Source of the DNA: Prionace glauca
Lineage: Eukaryota > Chordata > Chondrichthyes > Carcharhiniformes > Carcharhinidae
Direction: 5' to 3'
Assembly: GCA_037974335.1 (NCBI GenBank)
Contig: CM075760.1
Span: forward strand, 54,147,890 to 54,211,889
Length of the DNA: 64,000 nt
Part shown: in pieces, positions 1 through 9,859 of the stretch
How positions within the stretch are numbered: position 1 is the stretch's first letter
Layout: each line of letters opens with the position of its first letter
Notes under the pieces: model-generated
Told to the model about the DNA's origin: nothing
Seen by the model: only the letters and a program-made list of their open reading frames with translations
Database searches by the model: none
Program-made: the position numbers and the translations under genes

Positions 1-150
1 AAATCATGTCACTTCCAAGTTGCGTCTTTTAACTTTCTGCTCTCCACCTCAGACATTTCCACATTCATCAAAAATCCCCCACCTCAAACCCCATCCTGCT
101 CCTCAATCCACTGATAATGTTACTAGTACCGCAAAGAGCTCCCAGCATTT

Positions 151-223
151 GGCTCCATAGCTCAGTGGTTAGAGCACTGGTCTTGTAAACCAGGGGTCGC
201 GAGTTCAATTCTCGCTGGAGCCT
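151..223 (+). tRNA. tRNA-Thr (TGT)
   Basis: A complete 73-nt cloverleaf is visible. The acceptor arm GGCTCCA pairs with TGGAGCC, the D-arm begins TAGCTCAGTGG, and anticodon stem CTGGT/ACCAG closes the loop CTTGTAA with anticodon TGT at 184-186. The T-arm carries GAGTTCAATTCTC, a B-box variant with A in place of G after TTC. No strong T-run terminator follows; the nearest is a TTT about 10 nt downstream. It reads ACA threonine codons. It is the first tRNA of a cluster that runs to about 14.1 kb. Confidence 0.92.
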
Positions 224-388
224 CCAGGCAAAGTTTAGCTGATATAAACTGTCGGAAAAAGGTAAGTAGTACTCAGAAGTGAAACAGAGTGTTCTTATGA
301 GTGGAGGGGCAGATCAGGTGCCATTTTGGAAAGCAGAACGATATTCTTCTTTGGGAGAAGAAATCGAAAGAGCAGAACATGTTTGTCG

Positions 389-1100
389 AGCTGAGAAATA
401 TAAATGTTGATATTAAGAATAGAGGAGATGCGTTTGTACAAGGAATGTATAAAGTTAGTGTGTTAGTGCAGCAGATAATTGGAAGGGGAATTACATTTTG
501 TTCTTATTGCTGGCAGACTGGAGTTTAAAAATAACGAGGTGTTTCTCCTGTTACACAGGATTTTGTGGAAACCAGGTTGAATATTCTGCACAGATGTGAC
601 AATGTTTATGCTTTGCATTAGATACGGTAAAGAGAAGGTTCACCAGATTGCTCCCTGGGGTCAGTGAGTTGTCCTGTGATGAAATTCTCTGGAGTTTAGA
701 AGAATAAGCGGTGATCTATTTAAACTTACACAGTGCTGATTCGGTTTGATAGGATGGAGGCTGAGAGATTTTCTTTTTCTCTGCTGGTCGGGAATCTAAC
801 CCTCTGCGGTACAGATCACCGGCTGGTCATTTAGGGCTAAGATAAGGAGAAATTACTTCACTCAAAGGGCAAGAATCTTTGTTATTTTCTGTACCTGACA
901 GTTATGTATGCCCCATAATTGAGCACATTTAAGATCGGGATAAACAGGTTTCTGATTTCTTGGAGAATTCAGGGATATGGGGAGTTGGTGGAAAAACTAA
1001 GTTGTATCCCAATATCAGCCATGATGGTATTGAATGGTGGAAATCTCGATGGACCGAATGGTCTGCTCCTCCTCCTATGATTCCTGCTGGAATAAAAACA
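389..1100 (+). mobile_element. Decayed CR1-like LINE, 3' part
   Basis: Phrases typical of the end of shark CR1-like ORF2 appear in order: gtgcagcagataattggaag, aagagaaggttcaccagattg, ggagaaattacttcactcaaag, and a tail reading tcagccatgatggtattgaatgg followed by tggtctgctcctcctcc. Many stops and frame changes break it. It is 5'-truncated, as most CR1 copies are, and older than the copies near 9 kb and 37 kb. The exact start is uncertain. Confidence 0.7.
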
Positions 1101-1536
1101 GGAAGGACTGGAATTTCTCAGCAGGGCTTGAAACAAATGTGGAGTTAATTTTCCGAGTTCAATATGATTCTTTTCAAACCAATAACTGAGTGTGAATTAT
1201 AACAAGTAGCACAACATCAAGACTGCAAACACTTCCAGTATCACTAGTTTCGGTCTTTTTGAGCTCACACTACTATCAGATATTTCAGATGGTGATTAAC
1301 CATATTAGTCTGCACCTAGAAACCCATTAAATTCTGCTGGGGACTGAACGAGATGCGAATAAATGCTCGGTGTCAAAATCGAACTTTCCCCTCAGTGCAC
1401 TTTATTTCATAGAAAACATTTGAGGGTGAAATCAGAGCAGTGATAACATGTCTTTAACACCGAGGTTCAGATAATGTTAAGCAACAAACTGAAATCAAAC
1501 AATTTTCCCTTCCCCGACATGAGAAAGCTTAATCAA

Positions 1537-1609
1537 AGGTCCTGCCCGGATTCGATCCGGGGACCTTGCGCGTGTGAGGCGAGTGTGATAACCACTACAC
1601 TACAGAAAC
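1537..1609 (-). tRNA. tRNA-Val (CAC), partly decayed
   Basis: Read on the minus strand it starts GTTTCTGTAGTGTAGTGG, has loop CTCACAC with anticodon CAC, and ends in a T-arm CCCGG-ATCGAAT-CCGGG. Two defects stand out against the usual Val(CAC). The T-loop begins A instead of T, which alters the B-box (GGATCGAATCC), and the acceptor has one mismatch (second pair). It may be weakly transcribed or dead. The copy at 3369 has a normal T-loop. Confidence 0.75.
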
Positions 1610-2016
1610 AGCTGGAAACACGGTAGAGCAAACCTGCCTGTCTTCAATGTTCAACTGCGCTGTGTTGCTGCAGGTTCCGATGGTCAGACTGAGAGCCCAT
1701 GTCACTGAATTCAGGAAGATAACCGTTACTTTCAATCTGATTGTACATCTTATCCCCAACATCAACATTTAAAAGCATTCGTCCAGCAAATATCTAAGGG
1801 AGCAATGATTTCTGCCCATTCATTAACACATCATTTTCATCTTTCTTCCAATAATCATCCGCATTTTGTAACCTGTCGCTCCCCTTATTCCTTTGTTCTT
1901 CAAATCTGACATTTCCAATTCAGATACTGAAGAGGAAATCTCCCTGATACTGATTCCGCCAGAACTGGTGCAGACCGGGAAGTAACACAGGATTGTTGTA
2001 CAGCAATAAATCTACA

Positions 2017-2088
2017 TTCCCTGACCGGGAATCGAACCCGGGCCGCGGCGGTGAAAGCACCGAATCCTAACCACTAGACCACCAGGGA
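2017..2088 (-). tRNA. tRNA-Glu (TTC)
   Basis: A complete 72-nt minus-strand cloverleaf: acceptor TCCCTGG with TCAGGGA and discriminator A, D-arm TGGTCTAGTGGTTAGGA, anticodon loop CTTTCAC (TTC), and T-arm CCGGGTTCGATTCCCGG with a consensus B-box. It lies 407 bp from the Val gene on the same strand, an arrangement repeated at 3369-3940. No clear T-run terminator is seen directly downstream. Confidence 0.93.
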
Positions 2089-2240
2089 AGCTGGTAAACG
2101 CTTTATAAAATATTAATTTATCCATGAACCACCTGCCTTTTGTTTTGTTTCTGTCTTTTTATTCACCAAATACAAGTTTCTCCGTCACATTGCCATGCTT
2201 ATATCACACACAAGTGATATAAACTTGTGGCCACAGTGCA

Positions 2241-2274
2241 GAATCCAAACCACTGATCCAACAGGGAAGCTGAC
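2241..2274 (-). pseudogene. tRNA-Glu 5' fragment
   Basis: Plus-strand gaatccaaaccactgatccaacagggaagctgac closely matches the 5' half of the Glu gene next to it (aatcctaaccactagaccaccagggaagctg). Only the acceptor 5' strand, D-arm and start of the anticodon arm remain. It is a decayed partial duplicate of the tRNA at 2017-2088. Confidence 0.6.
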
Positions 2275-2659
2275 AGTGACTTTCCCAATCAGCGGATCAT
2301 CCTCATTTTAGCCTTTCTCTTCCTTCTCTTCCGTCACACAATAGGCAGGTTTCTCATTATAAAAACACACTCTGCTTATTTCCACACTTGACACCTGTCA
2401 TCGAGCCCATGGTGGTGAAAACGATGGCGTTGCACCATTGGAACACCCGGGTTCCGCCATCACCAGCTCAGTGTTACCTTGTTACTCCGGGACCCGGCAG
2501 TTAGAGTGTTCTCCCACTCCAGTAAGTCCCCAGAGTTCAGAAGCTGTGACATCTTCTTCAGAGCCTTCAGTCTATACTCGATGGAGACGAATATCACGCG
2601 AAGGCCATCTCCACCCCCCCCCCCCACTACTTCCCTTCAAAAAACAGAGCAACAGGAAA

Positions 2660-2884
2660 TTGAGAAACGACGAGCTTAAGGACAGTTTAAATGATGGTGT
2701 CCCTTCAGTGCAGCTCATTGTGTTTCTAAAGTGAGATGATTTCTGTTTGTTACACAGTTCAGGCTGACCTGATTCAGAGAAGGATCAGGCTCAATCCTCC
2801 CGATGGCCTTTCCCAACTCCATTTCTTTAAACGAATTTCAGTAACATTTCCATTAAATAATATGATTGTGACATATGTCAATGT
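2660..2884 (+). repeat. 5' flank of tRNA-Leu unit, copy 1
   Basis: The stretch gacgagcttaaggacag through taatatgattgtgac matches 12959-13180, the 5' flank of the intact Leu(AAG) gene. This shows that the Leu pseudogene that follows arose by DNA duplication of the whole unit and not by retroposition. Part of the same flank also occurs inverted at 10.43-10.56 kb. Confidence 0.8.
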
Positions 2885-2952
2885 GGTTGTATGGCCGAGC
2901 GGTCTAAGGCTCCAATCTCCGTGGAGGTGTGGGTTCGAATCCCAGTGAAATG
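2885..2952 (+). pseudogene. tRNA-Leu (AAG) pseudogene lacking anticodon arm
   Basis: Starts GGTTGTATGGCCGAGCGGTCTAAGGC and ends with a perfect T-arm GGGTTCGAATCCC. Compared with the intact Leu gene at 13190-13271, it lacks 14 nt containing the 5' anticodon stem and the anticodon. The missing segment lies exactly between two AAGGC direct repeats of the parent. The 3' acceptor strand no longer pairs (TGAAATG instead of CGCTGCC). A- and B-box sequences remain, so transcription is possible, but the product cannot be a working tRNA. Confidence 0.9.
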
Positions 2953-3368
2953 GATTGAAATTTTGATCCTTTCTGCTGTTGTAAGATTGAATGCAGGAGT
3001 GTGCGCAGTGTCGTTTTCGTCATGTGATTCTTCTGTGAAATGTGCGCCTTTTCCTCCAGTTCACTTACAGTATTACTTGTTCTGACTGTTTGAGCAGACA
3101 CTACTATCAGAAATTTCTGATGGTGAATAACAATGTTTGTCTGCGCCCCTATAAACCCATTACATTCTGTTGGAGACTGAACGAGATGCGAATAAATGCT
3201 CGGTGTCAAAATCGAACTTCCCCGTCAGTGCACCTTATTTCACAGAAAGTATTTGAGGATGAAATCAGAGAAATGATAACATGTCTTTAACATCGAGGTT
3301 CGGATAATGTGCCGCAACAAACTGAAACCAAACAATATCCCTTCTCCGACATAAACAAACTTAACGAT

Positions 3369-3441
3369 TGTTCCTGCCTGGTTTCGAACCGGGGACCTTT
3401 CGCGTGTGAGGCGAACGTGATAACCACTACACTACAGAAAC
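3369..3441 (-). tRNA. tRNA-Val (CAC)
   Basis: A minus-strand 73-nt cloverleaf: acceptor GTTTCTG pairs with CAGGAAC, D-arm TAGTGTAGTGG, anticodon loop CTCACAC (CAC), and T-arm CCCGG-TTCGAAA-CCAGG. The B-box core GGTTCGAAACC is consensus. One C-A mismatch in the T-stem is the only oddity. It is the better of the two Val copies and reads GTG codons. Confidence 0.87.
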
Positions 3442-3868
3442 AACTGGAAAAGTAGTGGAGCAAATCAGCCTGTCTGCAATGTTCAACTAGGCTGTGTTCC
3501 TGCAGGTTCCGATGGTCAGACTGAGTGCCCATGTCACTGAATTCAGGAAGATAACCGTTACTTTCAATCTGATTGTACATCTTATCACGAACAGCAAAAT
3601 TTAAAAGCGTTCGTCTCGCAAATATCTAAGGGAGCAATGATTTCTACCCAATCATTGATGCATCATTTTTATCTCTCTTCGAATAATCTCAGCATTTGTA
3701 TCATCAACGCTTTGTAACCTGTCGCTCCCTTTTTTCTTTGTTCTTTGTTCTTTAAATGTGACATTTCCAATTCAGATGCTAAAGAGGAAATCTCCCTGAT
3801 GCTGATTCCGACAGAACTGGTGCAGACCGGGAAGTAACACAGGATTGTTGTACAGCAATAAATCTATA

Positions 3869-3940
3869 TTCCCTGACCGGGAATCGAACCCGGCCCGCGG
3901 CGGTGAAAGCGCCGAATCCTAACCACTAGACCACCAGGGA
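3869..3940 (-). tRNA. tRNA-Glu (TTC), second copy
   Basis: Nearly identical to the Glu gene at 2017-2088, with the same acceptor and anticodon TTC and an intact T-arm. The differences are a restored C-G pair in the anticodon stem (GGCGC instead of GGTGC) and a C for G near the variable region. It is the distal gene of duplication unit 2. Confidence 0.92.
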
Positions 3941-4008
3941 AGCTTGCTAATTTTAAAATATTAATTTATCCATGCGCCACCTGCCTTTTGTTTTATTTCT
4001 ACACAGGG

Positions 4009-4215
4009 AACACAATCTCAGGATAAGGCGCTGATGATTCAGGACTGAGATGAGGAGAAATTGCTTCACTCAAAGGCAGGTGAATCTTGGGAATTCTCTA
4101 CTCCAGAGGGTTCTGATGTTCCATCACTGAACACATTTCAGTTTGGGTTAGACAGATTTATGATCTATCCAGGAATGAATGGAAACAGGAATATGGAATT
4201 GGAACAAATGCTCAG
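4009..4215 (+). mobile_element. CR1-like LINE 3' fragment
   Basis: Reads atgaggagaaattgcttcac, gaattctctactccagaggg, and acacatttcagtttgggttagacag, the recognisable end of a CR1-like ORF2 (residues around NFFTQ...WNSL...F). No long frame survives. It sits between the tRNA-Glu and an AT dinucleotide tract. Confidence 0.65.
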
Positions 4216-4259
4216 CCACAAGTTCATTTTTCAATTGTATTTGTTTAAAGTTATAATTA

Positions 4260-4350
4260 CACATATATATTATATATATATGATATATATATATGTAATG
4301 GTGTACAGATATATATATATGTGTGTATATGTATATATAATGTTATATGT
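4260..4350. repeat. (TA)n/(TATG)n microsatellite
   Basis: Imperfect TA and ATATGT runs. No coding or structural RNA signal is seen between here and the Asn gene at 4511. Confidence 0.9.
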
Positions 4351-4510
4351 AATATGTTTGAAGTCAATCGTCATTAAATAATGTTGGTAATACCAGATAA
4401 CAGTACAGCCGGAAACAATTGACAGCTAATTTTTATTGGCACCCACGGACCCATTGCCAACAGGCAACTGTTTAACCGTGAATGCTGATGGTGAGGAAAT
4501 AGTAAAATTC

Positions 4511-4585
4511 CGTTTCTGGGTGGTCTCGAACCACCAACCTTTACGGTTAACAGCCAAACGCGCTGACCAATTGCGCCACAGAGAC
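4511..4585 (-). tRNA. tRNA-Asn (GTT), probably decayed copy
   Basis: Minus strand starts GTCTCTGTGGCGCAATTGG and has anticodon loop CTGTTAA (GTT) and T-arm GGTGGTTCGAGACCACC. The acceptor pairs GTCTCTG with CAGAAAC. Compared with the copy at 6369-6442 it has an extra base in the 3' anticodon-stem/variable region (CCGTAAAGG against CCGAAAGG) and a changed 5' stem, giving a mismatch. A TTTT terminator follows on the minus strand. It is likely an impaired duplicate. Confidence 0.7.
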
Positions 4586-4659
4586 AGCAACTAAATATAC
4601 TCCCAACCAGTTTGGGACCAATGATCACGCAATCTGAAGTTTAATTTTATTATTCATGC

Positions 4660-5060
4660 ACTGGGGTTTGCTTCTATCAGGGCTACAATTAACCCTGTCT
4701 CATTTGTGACTGTTCATGGCAGTGTTCACTACAATCACACATTTGGTGCAGTCTTGTACAGTAATGCACTAGGCCATGTTTCTTTATATACTGCATTTGA
4801 CTCATTTGAATCATTATTGCAATAGACTTTGCAACTGTTTACAGTACATTACATGCCGCTTCATTTATTAATACATGTAGACATGCCATGATAAATGCTA
4901 CAAGTCATCGTCTCTGGACTATTATTACTTAGTCAAGAGTTCACTTACGTTACATTAGGCTCCATCTCAGATATTATTGTGCTAGGCTCTATGTCATGCA
5001 CTACTGAACACACCCGTGTATCACTAATAAAGCAGACACTTTCTCACTAATTGTTTTTCT
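4660..5060 (-). repeat. Degenerate ~35-bp dispersed array, inverted copy
   Basis: The reverse complement of this stretch matches 28050-28390, sharing for example gtgttcagtagtgcatgaca and atctgagatggagcc. The pieces belong to an array family built from an oxidised-looking core like tgtaatataaacagagacatggcc, found in patches from 22 to 47 kb. No gene is visible here. Confidence 0.65.
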
Positions 5061-5967
5061 ATCAAATGTGTCCAATAGATGGAATCGAACAAAGAGCGAG
5101 TGAGAAGAATAGATGGATATTAACTAAAAAGTTCATGAAGTGGATGAAATTGTGTTATAGATCAGAGTGAGTTAGGGCTCGAATTGTGCTAAAGTCAAAA
5201 ATTATAACAAGGAACTATATTTACATATACACAGAACATATTATAGAGGCAGGGTTCGGCTGGATTTCTGAACGGACTAAGGAAAAAAATGAGCGCCGAG
5301 GAATGGAAAATCCAGCGAAAAAGAGACATGTGTCCAATTATAATGAAATATTATTTGATAATGTCTGGACGATAAAATAGACAAATCTTTAAATCACTAA
5401 AATGTAAGGTTATTCAATAATTAGCTGGTAATCGACATGTTCACTAGCCGGAAGGTAAATATGAATGCAAGTATTAAATTCACTATCCTTCGGCCAGATT
5501 TTCCTGTGAATGTTACTGACAGAGATATTAATGCCATTGCTTTAGTGATTGTTCTCTTTCCATGGAAACAGGGAAATAAATTTTCCTCAAATATCTCCTC
5601 AAACCTGCTGCACTAACCTTGTGATTAAAATGATACAACACCACCATCTGCTGGCGGAAAACAGCGACTGCAGGCTCTGATGCTTGTGAGTCTGCGAACC
5701 GGTTGCTGAAATATGAATATTGAACGATATTGTCCGAGATTGGAGTTTATAGAAGGATCTCGGCTGGCGTATTCGCCCTTTTTATAACCAGGCACCGCAG
5801 ATAAATCGTGTTCTTCATTTCCCATTGGGAGATCATGTCTGGAAATTGAAGTTGGGATTATGTGAGACTTCAAATTGTACATTCGATGCAGTTATCAGAC
5901 GTAAATCAAATTCAGAATCTTTCTGGATAAACATTGCTGCCCTCTGCAATTCGTTTGTCAGACATTT
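5061..5967. other. No recognised gene
   Basis: AT-rich sequence with short open frames only, none with domain-like residues or coding bias. Nothing in it could be matched to another part of the window. Confidence 0.6.
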
Positions 5968-6018
5968 TCACGGTTTAGTCTGAAAAAAGGCACAAAGAAT
6001 CAGACATTTACAGGGATA

Positions 6019-6020
<2 letters not shown>

Positions 6021-6106
<86 letters not shown>
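6021..6106. repeat. (CA)n microsatellite
   Basis: About 43 CA units with one CATA interruption. The downstream stretch to 6250 contains loosely repeated gggcacac / agatacagg phrases. Confidence 0.97.
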
Positions 6107-6111
<5 letters not shown>

Positions 6112-6368
6112 GGAGCCTACAGAGATACAGGGGGGCATACACAGATTCAGGGACACATGTAGATGCAGGGGCACACTAGATTCAGACGCAGACATATAGA
6201 GATCCCGGTAACTCGAAAGATACAAGGGCACACACAGTATCAGAGGTATATACAATGTCTCAGCTTGTACACTGCCAAACTCTCTCTCGTAGTTCCAGAC
6301 TTTTCAATGAGTTGAAGCAGGCAATTGTTTGCCCGTGAATGCTGATAGTGAGAAAAATAGCAAAAATC

Positions 6369-6385
6369 CGTCCCTGGGTGGTCTC

Positions 6386-6421
<36 letters not shown>

Positions 6422-6442
6422 GACCAATTGCGCCACAGAGAC
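6369..6442 (-). tRNA. tRNA-Asn (GTT)
   Basis: An intact 74-nt minus-strand cloverleaf: acceptor GTCTCTG/CAGGGAC, D-arm TGGCGCAATTGGTCAGCGCG, anticodon stem TTCGG/CCGAA around CTGTTAA, and T-arm GGTGG-TTCGAGA-CCACC. A TTTTT terminator follows within 10 nt. The flank (gcaattgtttgcccgtgaatgc) is shared with the copy at 4511, so the two Asn genes are a duplicated unit. Confidence 0.94.
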
Positions 6443-6872
6443 TGAGACAACAGCAGTTAAATATATTCTAAACTAGTGTGTCAATGACCACAATTCTATT
6501 TCTGAAAACCTGTTCCAGAACTGCAGCATGACCGCACTGTTTACAATTCTATACAAGCCTCTTTATTTCCGTTGATCCTGCAGCACTGCTGTAGTGTGTT
6601 TCTCCTATGAACGGGCAGGTAAAATGAATCCATGTTTCTTATCACAGGCAGGAATTCAACGGGAGGGAAGGGAACTGACTACCCGTAGCCCAAAGATCCA
6701 ACACTTGCCACTCAATCATCAACAACACCATTCACAACTGCACCTCCTTCCGAATAATGCGATCTATTTCCCTCAGGATTTCGTTCCAAGACTTAATATT
6801 TCCCCTGTTTTCCCCCAATTTTGACAGGAGATTCGCTTCAATATACAGAGTGAACGGAGAAAGAAGAAGCTT
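6443..6872. other. Spacer, no recognised gene
   Basis: Mixed sequence between the Asn and Gly tRNA genes. Open frames are short and overlap on both strands. No repeat family was recognised. Confidence 0.6.
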
Positions 6873-6943
6873 TGCATTGGCCGGGAATCGAACCCGCGCC
6901 TCCCGCGTGGGAAGCGAGAATTCTACCACTGAACCACCAATGC
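6873..6943 (-). tRNA. tRNA-Gly (CCC)
   Basis: A minus-strand 71-nt gene: acceptor GCATTGG/CCAATGC, discriminator A, D-arm TGGTTCAGTGGTAGAATT, anticodon stem CTCGC/GCGGG around TTCCCAC (anticodon CCC), and T-arm GCGGG-TTCGATT-CCCGG with one end mismatch. It belongs to the same body type as Gly(GCC), from which Gly(CCC) differs in the loop. It reads GGG codons. Confidence 0.9.
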
Positions 6944-7394
6944 TGCTCTTACTGGCGCTATCCCCACATGCTCTCTCTTCCTTCACACTCAACAGCATTG
7001 TAATTTCCTCACTTTGTCCTTTCGTTCCCCAAATGCCCACAAATGCTCTCACTCAAATCTCACACGCAACATCACACAAGCCTCTCATGCTGTTCAATAC
7101 CTTCCTTTCATTCACAACCGCATCTCAAACTTTCACCCTTCCTCCAAAACACAAGAACTCTGCAACAATCCCTCTCTCACACAGCCTCATTCTCCCAAAT
7201 CTGCCTCTGCTTTCACCATATCAGTCTAAACACGCTTAAAACGCATTCAAATCATTTTCACACTGTCTCTTCCACTCACCCCATATCACTACAATACGCA
7301 TCATGCCATTCTGCAAAAGCTTTAAGTTGCTACATTTCTTCAAAGCTGGTACCCAATGCGACACCAGGACAAACTTCCACTTTCTACATTTGAT
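6944..7394. other. CT-rich spacer
   Basis: The plus strand is C/T/A rich with recurring cactcaaa / ctcacac phrases. Overlapping open frames are low complexity (Ser/His/Thr/Pro) and look non-coding. Confidence 0.6.
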
Positions 7395-7538
7395 AACACC
7401 TATATAGGGTTACAAGTTAGGTCGGAATGAGTTAAAAAAATAGGGCTTAGGAGAGATAGGAGGAGGCATGAGAAGTCCTTGGCAAGTCGCATAAAGGAAA
7501 ACCCCAAAGCTTTTTACTCTTACGCTAAAAAAATGCAT
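7395..7538 (+). mobile_element. CR1-like LINE internal fragment
   Basis: Encodes KSLA..IKENPKAFYSY in pieces, matching 37523-37590 of the larger LINE (agaagtccttggcaagtcgc; aaaccccaaagctttttact). It comes from the region just before the reverse transcriptase and is truncated at both ends. Confidence 0.75.
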
Positions 7539-7571
7539 TAAATCTTCATTTCTCGAGGCCAGTCTGCGACA

Positions 7572-7611
7572 TCTGAAAGCGCTGAATCCTAACCAGGAGA
7601 CCCCCAGGATC
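7572..7611 (-). pseudogene. tRNA-Glu fragment
   Basis: Plus-strand ctgaaagcgctgaatcctaa followed by ccaggagacccccagg matches the 5' half of tRNA-Glu through the anticodon (TTC). The T-arm is missing. It is one of several Glu-derived fragments scattered in the cluster. Confidence 0.65.
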
Positions 7612-8025
7612 CCATCTGCCTGATTCTCCCAGATACTGATTACAGTAATGTGCACAGCGCCAATTGTCCGCACTCACACACTCCTTCCTGTCTGTTAAGA
7701 TTTGAAATTGTTCATATTTTTCACTTTGGCTTCCAGTGTGATGAAAGCAGAGCTGTGATAAGCTGATGTTGTTCAGTGGGTTTACTGCAGTAAGGTTTAT
7801 ATCAGTTCGATGCAAACATTGGTATTTGAATGTGGTCAGTTACAGTGAAATTTAATGCAGTGGAAAGTAGCCTACTCGCTTTTACAGGAAGAACCAGCAA
7901 GGGAAATATAAATGTGAATAATTGTGCAAAGGGACTGATATTTCTCCCTGCTGTTCAAATTGGCACAAGTATTGATCCACGATTTTCAAGTTTCACCACG
8001 TGTTTCAGGCTGTGCGCATGTGTTG

Positions 8026-8097
8026 GGTTCTGTGGTGTAATGGTGAGCACTCTGGACTCTGAATCCAGCGATCCGAGTTCAAATCTCGGCAGAACTG
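8026..8097 (+). tRNA. tRNA-Gln (CTG)
   Basis: An intact 72-nt gene: acceptor GGTTCTG pairs with CAGAACT (one G-T end pair), D-arm TGGTGTAATGGTGAGC, anticodon stem CTGGA/TCCAG around CTCTGAA (CTG), and T-arm CCGAGTTCAAATCTCGG. A TTTT terminator starts at 8100. It reads CAG codons. Confidence 0.94.
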
Positions 8098-8366
8098 TGT
8101 TTTAATTTGCAAATACAGATGATGGATTGGCCGAAGGGCGTTTCATTTAAATTTATCACCAAGTCCTCATTGAGAGGAGAATCAGCCAGCCCGTTCAACT
8201 GCTGTTCCTCAATACAAGGGCGATTAGGGATGATAGGAAATGAATGAAGACAATCTCAATAATGGAACTTTTCCTCACAAGTGTACACAAACATTTTGAC
8301 ATTGTTTCTGCCTGAAACTTTCGAAACGTCGAGCTAATATGTAACAACTATCCCACTTTCCCATGT

Positions 8367-8431
8367 GGGCCAGTGATGCAATAGATATACGCGTCTGACT
8401 ACGGATCAGGAGGTTCCTGGTTAGCTCGGTG
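8367..8431 (+). pseudogene. tRNA-Arg (ACG) pseudogene
   Basis: gggccagtgatgcaatagat then acgcgtctgactacggatca follows tRNA-Arg(ACG) through the anticodon loop. The D-arm has changes that spoil the A-box, and the T-arm is shortened and lacks the TTCGA core (cctggttagctcgg). It is non-functional. Confidence 0.8.
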
Positions 8432-8757
8432 CAAATTTTTAAAAGGTGTTCACAAATTCCTTATTACTTTCGATGAAAAAGGTATTTAATAGCTTTATAC
8501 TTATTCAGACAAATGCTGGCGAGCATATTTTCAGCTTCTCTGGAGAAAGTAATGCTAGGAGATTGCTAAAGAACAGTAACCGACTATTGTAAGTTATTTT
8601 TTTCGAAAAAAATCATTTAATAAGATTAGGATGTTAAATAAATGCTAACCTCATACATTTTGGACACAATTCAACATGTATTTGAGAATTTACACTAGTT
8701 TGTGAAATTTTTCATAAAATTCAGCATTTCTGATTTTGAAGAAAGCATTTCAAGCTG

Positions 8758-9854
8758 AACATAAGAACATAAGAACATAAGAAATAGGAGCAGGAGTAGG
8801 CCATCTAGCCCTTCGAGCCTGCCCCGCCATTCAATAAGATCATGGCTGATCTGTCGTGGCTCAGTTCCACCTTCCCGCCCTCTCCCCATAACCCTTAATC
8901 CCTTCTCTTATCAAAAACCTATCAACCCGCTTCTTAAAAATATTTAGCGAGGCAGCCTCCACCACTTCAACGGGCAGAGAATTCCAGAGATGCACCACCC
9001 TTTGAGTGAAGAAGTTCCTCCTCAACTCTGTTCTAAACCGCCTCCCCTTTATCTTGAGGCTTTGCCCCCTAGTCCTACTGTCTTTTTTGAGCGGGAAGAG
9101 TCTCTCCACCTCTATCCTATCCATCCCATTCATCATCTTATACGTCTCAATGAGATCTCCCCTCATTCTTCTAAACTCTAACGAGTACAAGCCTAGTTTA
9201 TTCAGCCTCTCCTCATAGCTCAATCCCCTCAACTCTGGTATCAGCCTAGTAAACCTCCTCTGCACTCCCTCCAGGGCCAAAATATCCTTGCGCAGGTGCG
9301 GCGCCCAAAACTGCACACAGTACTCCAGCTGCGGCCTCACCAATGCCCTATACAGCTGCAGCAAGACCTCCCTACTTTTATATTCAATCCCCCTCGCTAT
9401 GAAGGCCAGCATCCCATTCGCCTTCCTGACCACCTGCTGCACCTGCAAGCTGGGTTTTTGCGACTCATGCACAAGGACCCCGAGGTCCCTCTGCACCGTC
9501 GCCTGCTGCAGTTTTTCGCCACGTAAGTAATAGTCCTTCCTACCATTCCTCCTACCAAAGTGGACCATCTCACACTTGCCAACATTAAATTCCATTTGCC
9601 GTTTCCTGGCCCATTCGCCCAGCCTATCTAGATCCTTCTACAGACTCGCCACACCCTCCGCACAAATTTGCCTTTCCACCAATTTTGGTGTCATCAGCAA
9701 ATTTCGACACCCTGCACTCGGTTCCCTCCTCCAGATCATCTATATAAATGGTAAATAGCTGAGGCCCCAGCACCGACCCCTGGGGCACCCCACTAGTCAC
9801 CAACCGCCAATCCGAATAGCACCCATTGACCCCCACTCTCTGCCTCCTATTTGA
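8758..9854 (-). mobile_element. CR1-like LINE, 3' 1.1 kb, fairly young
   Basis: The minus strand encodes the C-terminal part of ORF2: [23 protein letters not shown] (9624-9836), then a 244-residue open stretch (8861-9595) with FNVGKCEMVHFG, LEYCVQFWAPHL, YSLEFRRMRGDLIETYK and NFFTQRVVHLWNSLPVEVVEA. The frame changes between the two pieces. The 3' end carries gatcatggctgatctgtcgt and a tail of taagaaca repeats. It is 5'-truncated inside the reverse transcriptase and very similar to the copy at 36260-37355. Confidence 0.93.
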
Positions 9855-9859
9855 TAAGG

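Larger units (their letters stand above)
1255..2160. repeat. tRNA Val+Glu duplication unit, copy 1
   Basis: This block matches 3085-3990 along almost its whole length, including non-tRNA spacers such as ggactgaacgagatgcgaat and the 400 bp between the two tRNAs. Each copy carries a minus-strand Val(CAC) and a minus-strand Glu(TTC) in the same order, so one duplicated from the other as a unit. The two copies differ by scattered substitutions, which points to an old event. Confidence 0.85.
3085..3990. repeat. tRNA Val+Glu duplication unit, copy 2
   Basis: Second copy of the block at 1255-2160, offset by about 1.83 kb. The Leu pseudogene unit lies between the two copies. Shorter degraded pieces of the same flank, without tRNAs, occur at 9.86-10.19 kb. 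Confidence 0.85.

Noticed and set aside
6757-7239. 160-codon open frame in the 7-kb region
   Set aside because: Overlaps the tRNA-Gly gene and CT-rich sequence; composition is low complexity and no start context or domain is seen.
8758-9854. Shared 5' truncation point between the LINEs at 9.85 kb and 36.26 kb
   Set aside because: The second copy seems to extend a few bases further, so the coincidence is not exact.
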